In this document: positions 56,996-64,000 of the stretch, in pieces | Layout of the letters: every line of letters starts with the position of its first letter | Numbering within the stretch: position 1 is the first letter of the stretch | DNA from: Holophagales bacterium UBA5704 | Lineage (GTDB): Bacteria > Acidobacteriota > Thermoanaerobaculia > Multivoradales > UBA5704 | Assembly: GCA_002420005.1 (NCBI GenBank) | Contig: DIHE01000171.1 | Span: 204,148 to 268,147, forward strand | DNA length: 64,000 bases | Direction of reading: 5' to 3' | Program-made: the position numbers and the translations under genes | The notes under the pieces: model-generated | Told to the model about the DNA's origin: nothing | What the model saw: only the letters and a program-made list of their open reading frames with translations | Databases searched by the model: none

Positions 56996-58870
56996 CTACT
57001 TCGCCGCCTCCTCCCCGACCCGCACGTTGCGCGCCAGATACGAAGCCTGCGCGGTCGCGGCATCCACGATGCCGACGGCGACCCGCTGGTCTCCGGACGC
57101 GAGTGTGAGCGTGAGGTCGTACTGGAAATTCTTGCCCAGGGCGACCAGCGCCTTGTCGCGCGGGATGCGGATCGGAACCTCCACCTGGCGCACGCGCGAG
57201 ATGCCGCCGTCGGCCCCCTGGGTGGCGACCAGCAGGCGGACCTTGCCCACCAGGGCCTGGGTCTGGAGATTGTCTTGGAGGAACAGCTTGAAGAGGGGAA
57301 TCCGCAGGTGGAGGGGGACGTTGAACGTCTTCCCTTCGGCCGGCCGGACCTCGCCGACGTCGAGCCGGACCTCGAGCGGGTTCTCCTCGGTGCCGTAGAA
57401 CAAGGCCGCGAGGGTGCGGTCGGCCGACCGTTCCAGCGGTGACTTGTCGCGGTAGCTGCGCCGGTTGCGGACCTGCAGGCCGTCGCGCCGAACCTTCACC
57501 TCGATGCGGTGCTCGCGTCCGTCGCCCGCGCGGCGCGGTGCGAAGCCCAAGGAGTAGTAGCTCTCCAGGTCCTGCTGGATGCGCTCCAGCTCGGGGACGA
57601 GGTCGTTGGCGTTGAAGATCGCCCGGCCGCCGGTGTCGGAGGCGAGGACGTTCAGCGAGTCGCGCCGGTTGTTGGTCTCGATGAACAGCACGCTGCCGGT
57701 GCGCAGCACCTGCTCGCGCCCACCGCCCATGGACTCGGCCGAGGCCGCACTGTTCGCCTCCAGGCCGCTCGCCTGCAAGGTGTAGAGGGTGACCCGGTTG
57801 GCATTGGCGTGCGCGGCGAGCTCGGTCCATTCGTCGGCGGTGCTGTAGCTCTGGGCGTCGAGCATCGCCTGGCTCGCCTGGTAGGAGCGGGCGCCGAACT
57901 GCCGGGCGTCGACCGTCTGGGAGGCGGGATCGGCGGCCGAGCCGGTGGCGCCGGAGGAGGCACCTCCTCCGCCGCACAGCTCCTGCAGGACCTGGAACAG
58001 CTCCTCCCCGGGGGTGACCGAGACGCCGTCGCTGACGTGGAGGAGGACCTTGCGGCCCGGCAGGCCGGACAGCGAGTTGACGAACAGCTTCAGCGAGGCG
58101 ATGGTGCGCAGCACCGCCACGCGGGAGGATTCCGCGTAACTCTTGATCGGGTCGGCGATCCGCACCGGGCAGGGGACCTCCAGAGGCTCCGCGTTCTCGT
58201 CCGCGAACTTGTTGTCGACGTTGCCCAGCGCCAGGGCCTCCTCCTGGATCATGTACATCGCATCCAGGGCGGTGCGGCGCGAGCGGTCGTTCTCGCCGCC
58301 CTGGGCGGAGAGGCGGGTGACCTCGTCGAGCGCGCGGGCGAGAGCGGCCCGGTCGTCGGTGAACGCCTGCCGCACGTGCAGCCCGCCCATGTCGTCGGTG
58401 ACCACCATCACCCGGTCGCCCGGCCCGGTCTCGCGGTCGAGGAAGGAGCCGAGCTGTTGCAGGGCGCGGGCGCGGTGGGCCGGCTGGACGTTGACGTTGT
58501 CGACGTAGACCACCAGGTGCAACGGATCGCCGCCGGCCGGCGGTGGAGGAGCGGCCGTTGCGCCGGGCGGCGCCGGCACCGCGGGCGCAGGCGGCGGGGG
58601 AGAGGGCACGGACGCCTGGGCCTCGAAGTTGGTGATCTCCACCCGCTTGCCGTCTTCCAGGAGCTCGAAGTCGTCCTTGCGCAGCCCGGAGACCGGCCGG
58701 CCGGCCTTGTCGGTGACGTAGACGTCGACATTGACCACGTTGACGTCGACCGCCTCGCCGAAGGTGGTTTCGGGCGGCACCTGGGCGGGGGCGGCGCCGA
58801 CGGACGCCGCGCCGAAGCAGAGCGCCAGCACGAAGAGAAGAGGGCGCCGAAGCGGCGGCGAAGGCTTCAA
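56996..58870 (-). CDS. secreted VWFA-related protein (acidobacterial type), copy 1
   Basis: 624 aa. Signal peptide PLLFVLALCFGAASVGA; then a beta-sandwich-like segment (VNVVNVDVYVTDKAGRPVSGL, DFELLEDGKRVEITNF), an Ala/Pro-rich linker, a von Willebrand A-like domain starting LVVYVDNVNV, and a C-terminal region shared with the neighbour (EHRIEVKVRRDGLQVRNRRSYRDK). The MIDAS motif is DNVN instead of DxSxS, so metal binding may be altered. This architecture matches the VWFA-related family described from Acidobacteria. Its function is unknown. Its ATG overlaps the stop of copy 2 (ATGA-type, 4 bases), so the two are one operon. Confidence 0.85.
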   Translation of the reverse strand: MKPSPPLRRPLLFVLALCFGAASVGAAPAQVPPETTFGEAVDVNVVNVDVYVTDKAGRPVSGLRKDDFELLEDGKRVEITNFEAQASVPSPPPPAPAVPAPPGATAAPPPPAGGDPLHLVVYVDNVNVQPAHRARALQQLGSFLDRETGPGDRVMVVTDDMGGLHVRQAFTDDRAALARALDEVTRLSAQGGENDRSRRTALDAMYMIQEEALALGNVDNKFADENAEPLEVPCPVRIADPIKSYAESSRVAVLRTIASLKLFVNSLSGLPGRKVLLHVSDGVSVTPGEELFQVLQELCGGGGASSGATGSAADPASQTVDARQFGARSYQASQAMLDAQSYSTADEWTELAAHANANRVTLYTLQASGLEANSAASAESMGGGREQVLRTGSVLFIETNNRRDSLNVLASDTGGRAIFNANDLVPELERIQQDLESYYSLGFAPRRAGDGREHRIEVKVRRDGLQVRNRRSYRDKSPLERSADRTLAALFYGTEENPLEVRLDVGEVRPAEGKTFNVPLHLRIPLFKLFLQDNLQTQALVGKVRLLVATQGADGGISRVRQVEVPIRIPRDKALVALGKNFQYDLTLTLASGDQRVAVGIVDAATAQASYLARNVRVGEEAAK

Positions 58871-60825
58871 AACTGCCCCCGCACCGCCCCGTCGGAGCCG
58901 CCTACGTGGACGGCGCGGGCCAGGAAGGAGGTCTGGGCCGTCCCTTCGTCGAGCACCGCAATGGCAACGCGCTGGTCGCCGGATCCCAGGGTGAGCGCCA
59001 GCTCATACACATAGGTCTGCCCGAAGGCCACCAGCGCCCGGTCCTTGGGAATGGTCAGCGGCACCTGCACCTGGCGGACCTTGGAGGTGTCTCCTGCGCC
59101 GGATTGGGTGACCACGAGGAGCCGGAGCTTGCCCTGGTAGGACTCTTCCGTCTGCTGGAAGAACAGCTTCTGGAGCGGGATGCGCAGCCGCACAGGGACC
59201 ATGTACCCGCCTTGTGCGGCCGGCCGGACCTCGCCGATCTCCAGGGCCACGTCGAGCGGATTGTCCTCGCTGCCGAAGAAGAGGGCGGCGAGGGTGCGAT
59301 CGACCGCCCGCTCCATCGCCGGCTTGTCGCGGTAGCTCAGGGGATGGCGGACGGTGAGGCCCTTTCCCTTCACCCGGACCTCCAGGCGGTGCTCGCGGCC
59401 GTCGCCGGCTTTGCGCGGGGTGAAGCCGAGCGAGTAGTAGCGGTCGAGGTCGTCGCGCATCCGGGCGAGATCGGGGCGCACGTCGTTGGCGTTGAGGATC
59501 GCCCGGCCGCCGGTGTCGGCGGCCATCACCGACAGCGAGTTCTGCCGGTTCTGCATCTCGATGTTGGAGACCGACGTGAGCTGAAGGATCCGGTCGCCCG
59601 GCCCGGCATCCGCCGCCGATGCGGCTCCGGCCTCAAGGCCGCTCGCCTGGAGCGTATAGAGGGTGACCCGTTGCGCATTGGCATGGGCTGCGAGCGAGCT
59701 CCACTCCTTGGCGGTGCTGTAGGCCTGTGCATCCACCAGGGCGCTCTGGCCGCGGTAGGCGCCGAGGCTCCCGGTGGCTCCGGTGTCCGCCGGTGTGGTG
59801 CCCCCCGTCAGATTGCCCGACAGGCCGGAGGTGGCGCCACCACCACCGCAGAGCTCGAAGAGCGCCTGGAACAGCTCTTCGCCGGGGACGACGGAGATCC
59901 CGTCGCTGACGTGGAGCAGCGCTTTGCGGCCCGGCAGGCCGGAGAGCGAGTTCACCATGACCTTGAGCGCGGCGATGTTGCCCAGGATCTGCTGGCGGGC
60001 GGTCTCGGCATAGGAGCGGGCCGGCTGCACGATGTCCATGGGGCAGAGCGGATCGATCTCCATGCCGCCTTCCTGACTGCCCCCACCGTCCCCGCCTCCT
60101 CCTTCTCCGCCGCCACCGCCTCCCCCTTCACCGCCACCTCCCCCGGCTCTCTGCCCCGCGCTGTTGAGTCTTTCCTCCATCCGGTCGGTGCTCCGGGACC
60201 TCTCCTGGATGTCGAGGATCTCCCCGAGGGCGGCGCGACGCGCCCGCTCGATCTCGCCGCCGTTGGCCACCAGGCGTTCCACGCCATCGAGCGCCGCGCC
60301 CAAGGCTGTGCGGTCGGTGGTGAAGGGGAGCCGGACCTTGAGACCGAGATCATAGGTGACCAGCATCACCCGGTCGGTGGCGCGCAGCTCATGGGTGAGA
60401 AAGTCGCGAAGCTGCCGCACCACCCGCGCCCGGTGCGCCGGCCGCAGGTTGAAATTGTCGACATAGACCACCAGCTGAAGGGCGTCTTCGGGCGCCAGGC
60501 CCACGGTGACGTCCAGCGAAGGCATCTGGGGATCGGGTGCGGCAGAGAAGCTTCCGGCCGGTGCGGTGCCGCGGTCGACCACCGCGAAGTTGGTGATGTC
60601 GACCCGCTTGCCGTCCTCCAGGATCTCGAAGTCTTTCTTGTCCAGGCCGAGGACCGGCCGTCCGTCGGGACCGAGGACCGAGACGTCGACGTTGACCACG
60701 TCGATCTGGACCGCTTCGCTGAAGCCGTCCAGCGAAGCCTGGTTCTGGGCGCGAAGGGGCGGCGCGAACGCAGCCAGGATCAGACACAGACCGACCATCC
60801 AGCCGCTGCGCGTGGGTACGAACAT
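58867..60825 (-). CDS. secreted VWFA-related protein (acidobacterial type), copy 2
   Basis: 652 aa. ATG 60825 has GGGAGG 4 bases upstream; the open frame extends to 61092 but only over the neighbour's antisense. Signal peptide VGLCLILAAFAPPLRAQ. Same layout as copy 1: IDVVNVDVSVLGPDGRPVLGL, DFEILEDGKRVDITNF, then LVVYVDNFNL, again DNxN instead of DxSxS. A Gly/Glu tract of about 30 residues (coded by 60065-60155) interrupts the VWFA-like domain and is absent from copy 1. The C-terminal third aligns well with copy 1. It is probably surface-exposed or periplasmic; no anchor is seen. Confidence 0.85.
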   Translation of the reverse strand: MFVPTRSGWMVGLCLILAAFAPPLRAQNQASLDGFSEAVQIDVVNVDVSVLGPDGRPVLGLDKKDFEILEDGKRVDITNFAVVDRGTAPAGSFSAAPDPQMPSLDVTVGLAPEDALQLVVYVDNFNLRPAHRARVVRQLRDFLTHELRATDRVMLVTYDLGLKVRLPFTTDRTALGAALDGVERLVANGGEIERARRAALGEILDIQERSRSTDRMEERLNSAGQRAGGGGGEGGGGGGGEGGGGDGGGSQEGGMEIDPLCPMDIVQPARSYAETARQQILGNIAALKVMVNSLSGLPGRKALLHVSDGISVVPGEELFQALFELCGGGGATSGLSGNLTGGTTPADTGATGSLGAYRGQSALVDAQAYSTAKEWSSLAAHANAQRVTLYTLQASGLEAGAASAADAGPGDRILQLTSVSNIEMQNRQNSLSVMAADTGGRAILNANDVRPDLARMRDDLDRYYSLGFTPRKAGDGREHRLEVRVKGKGLTVRHPLSYRDKPAMERAVDRTLAALFFGSEDNPLDVALEIGEVRPAAQGGYMVPVRLRIPLQKLFFQQTEESYQGKLRLLVVTQSGAGDTSKVRQVQVPLTIPKDRALVAFGQTYVYELALTLGSGDQRVAIAVLDEGTAQTSFLARAVHVGGSDGAVRGQF

Positions 60826-60910
60826 GAAACCTCCCGTTGGCCCCCCGGCCCGATCGAGCGGGCCGTTCACCGACAACTCAAAGCTGCATCCAACAAACAT
60901 CCAATGAAGA

Positions 60911-61876
60911 TCAAGCTCCCCCGTCCGGTACAGCGTTCCGGTCTTCCTCAGAGGATACCGCAGTTTCGCTCGGCGTGGGGTGCCGGGGCCACAGGAGGAG
61001 CACAAGGGGGATGGAGAGGGCGGTGAGCACGAGGCTCCCTTCCGGGCCGAAGGCCGCCCCGGTGATCTCCGGAGGGCCGGTGACCCCGACATCCAGCAGG
61101 CGGGCCACTTTGACGCCGCTCACCGGCAGCGAGGCGAGGGAGGCGACGCCGAAGTTCCAGACGCCGTGTGCCAGGGTGGCGCTCCACAGGCTGCCGCTGC
61201 GTTCCACCAGCAGGGCGAGCACGAAGCCGGCGAGGCAGGTGTTGACCACCGCCGCCACCGTGACGTTCGGGTTGACGGAGTGGAGGAGGCCGAAGGCGGC
61301 AGAAGAGACGAGCGCGGCGGCCCACCAGCTCCAGCGTTCCTTGAGGGCCCGAAAGACGTAGCCGCGGAACACCCACTCTTCAATGCCGCCTTGGAGCAGG
61401 AAGGCGGGCAGGAGGACGAGCAGCTGGAGCGCACCCCCCACGGTGATCACGGCCGGCGCAAGCCCTTCGATCTCGACGTCGGACAGGGGCAGCCCCTCGA
61501 CCACGGCCATCCACACCCCGAGCACCGCGAGCGTCGCGAGCGGCGCGGTCCAGGCCTGGCGCCAGGCCCGCCGCACGCCGCCGTCCGGCCAGCGGGCTCC
61601 CAGGCTCGCCAGATCCCGGCGGTCGAGAACGCGGAGAAAGAGGAGCGTCACGCCATAGACCGCGGGCGCCGAGAGGGCGAACAGGAGCAGCGCGACATGG
61701 CCTTCCGAGGTCGGAGCCCGCCAGCCCAGCTGTTTGACGGCGAGCAAAACCGCCCCGAAGGTGAGACCCTGCGCCAGCACGAAGGCGACCAGATAGAAGA
61801 AGGAACGCACGGCGGGGTGGCCCACGGGACCCGGTGGGGGAGGAGGGGCGGCAGCCGGCGTCGTCTCGGGAATCAT
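60911..61876 (-). CDS. CPBP family intramembrane metalloprotease
   Basis: 321 aa from ATG 61876, which has GGAG 6 bases upstream; an ATG at 61888 in frame lacks a binding site. Eight or so hydrophobic segments. The diagnostic EExxxR motif is intact (GGIEEWVFRGYVFRAL), as are the downstream His motifs GLLHSVNPN and LAHGVWNF. The family (CAAX proteases and bacteriocin-processing enzymes) cleaves membrane substrates or gives self-protection. The Pro-rich N-terminus is cytoplasmic. It lies 85 bases upstream of the VWFA pair on the minus strand and may feed into the same transcript. Confidence 0.88.
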   Translation of the reverse strand: MIPETTPAAAPPPPPGPVGHPAVRSFFYLVAFVLAQGLTFGAVLLAVKQLGWRAPTSEGHVALLLFALSAPAVYGVTLLFLRVLDRRDLASLGARWPDGGVRRAWRQAWTAPLATLAVLGVWMAVVEGLPLSDVEIEGLAPAVITVGGALQLLVLLPAFLLQGGIEEWVFRGYVFRALKERWSWWAAALVSSAAFGLLHSVNPNVTVAAVVNTCLAGFVLALLVERSGSLWSATLAHGVWNFGVASLASLPVSGVKVARLLDVGVTGPPEITGAAFGPEGSLVLTALSIPLVLLLWPRHPTPSETAVSSEEDRNAVPDGGA

Positions 61877-61961
61877 GAAGATCTCCATTCTAGAGGAAGA
61901 GAGAGAGGATCACGACGCCGGACGGCACCGATCCGTATACTGAGGCAACCCAGGAGAGACC

Positions 61962-62654
61962 TTGATCCGGTTACCGCGGTTGTTGCAAGAACAGGAGGAG
62001 CTGCTGGCCGATGCCCTGGCGGGGCGGCGGCTGCGGCGGCATTGGGCCTCGCTGTGCCTCGCGATGGCGGCGGGCGCGGCCGTGTATGGTGCCGTGCTCG
62101 GCTTCTGGCACGGCCCGCGTCTGGCCGCCTACGCCGCGGTGAAGCTTCCCGCCGTCCTTCTCCTCACCTCGGCGCTGACGGTGGTGTTCAGTTGGACCGT
62201 GGCGCGGCTGTCCGGCTTGGCGCTGCGTTTCGGCCAGGTGGCCGTGCTGACCTTCCTGGCGCTCGCCGTGGGGAGCGTCCTGCTCGCCTCGCTCGCACCG
62301 GTCGCCGCCCTGTTCACCCTCTGTGCGCCGGCCCCGACCCCGGCCGCGCGCACCGCGCACAATCTCCTGTACGTGCTGCACACGGCCCTGGTCGGGGGCT
62401 GTGGCCTCGCCGGTACGGTGGCGCTGTGGCGGGCCATGGTGCGGCTCGGTGCGCCGCGCGGCACCGTCCGCGCCGTCTATGTGCTGTGGGTCGCCGCCTT
62501 CGCCCTGGTGGGCGGCGAGGTGGCCTGGATCTTCCGCCCGTTCATCGGGAGCGTCTTCGAGCCCGTCGTCTTCCTGCGCCACGACGCTCTGCAGGGCAAC
62601 GTCTACGAGCTCCTCGTCACCGACATTCTGCCGCATCTTCTCTCACTGGACTGA
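61962..62654 (+). CDS. polytopic membrane protein, paralog of the next gene
   Basis: 230 aa, with a TTG start at 61962 just after AGGAGAG; no ATG is available at the N-terminus. About six membrane helices. An N-terminal helix LLQEQEELLADALAG precedes the first span; the C-terminal motif EVAWIFRPFIGSVFEPVVFLRHDALQGNVYE is shared in looser form with the next gene. I do not recognise a named family. A TATACT at 61936-61941 could be its -10 box. It is divergent from the CPBP gene. Confidence 0.7.
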   Translation: MIRLPRLLQEQEELLADALAGRRLRRHWASLCLAMAAGAAVYGAVLGFWHGPRLAAYAAVKLPAVLLLTSALTVVFSWTVARLSGLALRFGQVAVLTFLALAVGSVLLASLAPVAALFTLCAPAPTPAARTAHNLLYVLHTALVGGCGLAGTVALWRAMVRLGAPRGTVRAVYVLWVAAFALVGGEVAWIFRPFIGSVFEPVVFLRHDALQGNVYELLVTDILPHLLSLD

Positions 62655-62681
62655 ACCTGGATCGACTCCGGAGGGACTTCG

Positions 62682-63398
62682 ATGGAACCCGAAAGCTCCG
62701 CGCCGCCGTCTCGCGCACCGCATGGCCTTCTCGGCCCGTTCAACGAGTTGCTCGGCGAGCCTCTCGCTTTGCTGGAGCGGGCGCGGGCGGGCACGTTGCG
62801 GGTGGCGCCCTTGTTCGCCGGAGCGGTGGTGGGCGCCGGGCTCTACGGTGCCGCCGCCGGCTTCTTTCAAGGCGGCGCCCAGATCCTGGTCGCCGGCTTC
62901 AAAGCGCCTCTCATCGTCGGGCTCACTCTGTTGCTCTGCCTGCCGAGCCTCTACGTCTTTTCCAGTCTGGCCGGCGCGCGCTGGAGCCCCCGTGCCTTCC
63001 TCGCCGCCGTCGCCGGCTTCGCCGCCACGCTCTCGCTCCTGCTCCTCGCCCTTCTTCCCGTCGGCTGGCTGTTCTCGGTGAGCAGCCGGTACCTGGGCTC
63101 CGCGGTCTGGCTGCACCTGATTCTGTGGACCGTGGCCCTGGCTCTCGGCTGGCGCTTCCTCGGCCGCGCCCTCGCCGCCGCGGGAGCGCACGGCGGCACC
63201 GTCGTCTGGATCTTCCTCTTCGCCCTCGTCTCCCTCCAGGTGACCACCTTCCTGCGCCCCGTCCTCTGGCGGCCCGCCGGAGAGCCGCTGTTCCGCAGCG
63301 AGAAGATGTTCTTCCTGGAGCACTTCGGCAAGGTGTTCGACGTGCCGGCGGTCGACGCGAAGCCCGGGAAGGCCGAGCCCGAGAAGACCAGGGGGTGA
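62682..63398 (+). CDS. polytopic membrane protein, paralog of the previous gene
   Basis: 238 aa, ATG 62682 with GGAGGG upstream, 27 bases after the previous stop. About six hydrophobic segments. It starts with a cytosolic helix (NELLGEPLALLERARAG) and ends with QVTTFLRPVLWRPAGEPLFRSEKMFFLEHFGKVF, the equivalent of the previous gene's C-terminal motif. The tail is charged (KPGKAEPEKTRG). Function unknown; the tandem arrangement suggests a hetero-oligomer. Confidence 0.72.
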   Translation: MEPESSAPPSRAPHGLLGPFNELLGEPLALLERARAGTLRVAPLFAGAVVGAGLYGAAAGFFQGGAQILVAGFKAPLIVGLTLLLCLPSLYVFSSLAGARWSPRAFLAAVAGFAATLSLLLLALLPVGWLFSVSSRYLGSAVWLHLILWTVALALGWRFLGRALAAAGAHGGTVVWIFLFALVSLQVTTFLRPVLWRPAGEPLFRSEKMFFLEHFGKVFDVPAVDAKPGKAEPEKTRG

Positions 63399-63469
63399 GG
63401 GTCTTTGGGCGGGTGGAAGTCCCGGCTCCGACGACTTTGACGGGACCCTGCCAGGCGTTCTTTTCCCGC

Positions 63470-63499
63470 TTGACTTGCGCCCGCCCTTCCCTTTACGCT
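63470..63499 (+). promoter_or_regulatory. candidate promoter for the last gene
   Basis: TTGACT (63470-63475) and TACGCT (63494-63499) are 18 bases apart in the 228-base gene-free gap 63399-63626. The -35 is good and the -10 poor. It would leave a leader of about 120 bases before ATG 63627; I see nothing else in the gap. Confidence 0.35.
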
Positions 63500-63626
63500 T
63501 CCCCTGTCGTTCTTTCTCAGCAGCACCCGGGCGCACGGAGCGTATCCGTCCCCGGTCACCTCGAAGCGGGTCCGAGCGAGATTGGCGTCTCCCCCGGACC
63601 CTAGGCACGCAAGGAGATACAGTCCT

Positions 63627-64000
63627 ATGCGCACCCGTCGTGATGGTAGCACCCCTGTCCCCCCGTCTCCCTCTTCGTCTCCGGCGTCTTCGCCGGCCCA
63701 TGCGTTCACCCCGGAGTATCTGGCGCTGCTTTCGCAGCGCGACGAGCCGTTGACCGGCGCGGAGGCGGATGCCGCGGGTCCCTGGCATCTGGAGCCGCAC
63801 CCGCAAGGCTGGGCCGTTCTGCGCCAGGGCGAGAGCCTGGAGCGCGGCAGCCGGCCGCAAGCGGTCTTCGCGCGCAAGGACGCGGCGCGACTGGCCGCGG
63901 CGGTCCTCCCCGGCACCGGCCGGCGGATGCGGTATACGCTCGGCACGGAGGCGGACAGCTTCTGGGGCTATCCGGTTCTGGACGACCAGCAGGTGGTGGG
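63627..64000 (+). CDS. unidentified protein, N-terminal part (runs off the window)
   Basis: ATG 63627 lies 10 bases after AAGGAG, and the frame is open to the window end (124 codons). The first 25 residues are Ser/Pro-rich and low in complexity. After that the sequence looks globular (TPEYLALLSQRDEPLTGAEA, WHLEPHPQGWAVLRQGESL, RYTLGTEADSFWGYPV). No signal peptide and no recognised motif. The composition is coding-like, with G or C at nearly all third positions. Confidence 0.65.
   Translation, partial: MRTRRDGSTPVPPSPSSSPASSPAHAFTPEYLALLSQRDEPLTGAEADAAGPWHLEPHPQGWAVLRQGESLERGSRPQAVFARKDAARLAAAVLPGTGRRMRYTLGTEADSFWGYPVLDDQQVV

Noticed and set aside
63399..63450. AGGGTC/GACCCT inverted repeat after the second membrane-protein gene
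   Set aside because: Six-base arms with a loop of about 40 bases are too weak to call a terminator.

Overview
The window is a high-GC bacterial chromosome segment with no rRNA, tRNA, CRISPR array or insertion sequence that I can see. Several families point to an Acidobacteriota genome, probably close to Thermoanaerobaculia/Holophagae. These are a MacB-like ADOP permease without its own ATPase (a family named from Acidobacteria), two secreted VWFA-related proteins of the acidobacterial type, many secreted multi-domain proteins, and TPR proteins. The assignment rests on gene content only.

Layout. 1-8.1 kb: the 3' part of a secreted PHP-domain phosphoesterase; a minus-strand pair made of a 50-residue secreted peptide with two SxWDPxG repeats and a zinc-finger/TPR protein; a GNAT acetyltransferase; and a 16-repeat beta-propeller protein whose frame is broken near 6447. 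8.1-13.2 kb (minus): a small barrel-like envelope protein and two tandem paralogous M12B-like zinc metalloproteases. These share a C-terminal module (DFYTLxPCR type) with the propeller protein. 13.5-35.7 kb (plus): a tightly coupled ADOP permease and two giant NRPS subunits (3216 and 3372 aa). Together they form six C-A-T modules and a terminal thioesterase. 35.7-44.7 kb (minus): an S12 beta-lactamase-like hydrolase, an alpha/beta hydrolase, a 17-helix membrane protein with a GAF-like tail, a seven-heme cytochrome c fused to TPRs, and a TPR protein ending in a truncated CHAT domain. 44.8-53.7 kb (plus): a five-gene operon of cyanophycinase, cyanophycin synthetase, secreted S9 peptidase, Tat-exported flavin amine oxidase and a secreted TPR protein. 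54-57 kb (plus): a long acyl-CoA dehydrogenase and a quinone oxidoreductase. 57-61.9 kb (minus): two VWFA-related proteins and a CPBP protease. 62-64 kb (plus): two related membrane proteins and the start of an unknown gene.

How the genes work together. The ADOP-NRPS1-NRPS2 cluster probably makes and possibly exports a hexapeptide. Binding-pocket residues read by eye suggest Ala-X-(Val/Ile)-X-(Gln/Glu)-(Gln/Glu), perhaps N-acylated; they were not compared with a database. NRPS2 contains a tandem T-C-A duplication of about 3.1 kb. The cph operon should build and mobilise the Arg/Asp storage polymer cyanophycin. Why a secreted peptidase and an amine oxidase are co-transcribed with it is not known.

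The least-explained element is the short repeat-peptide gene just upstream of the zinc-finger/TPR gene. It is too short for ordinary ORF lists and looks like a candidate peptide-signalling or regulatory pair.
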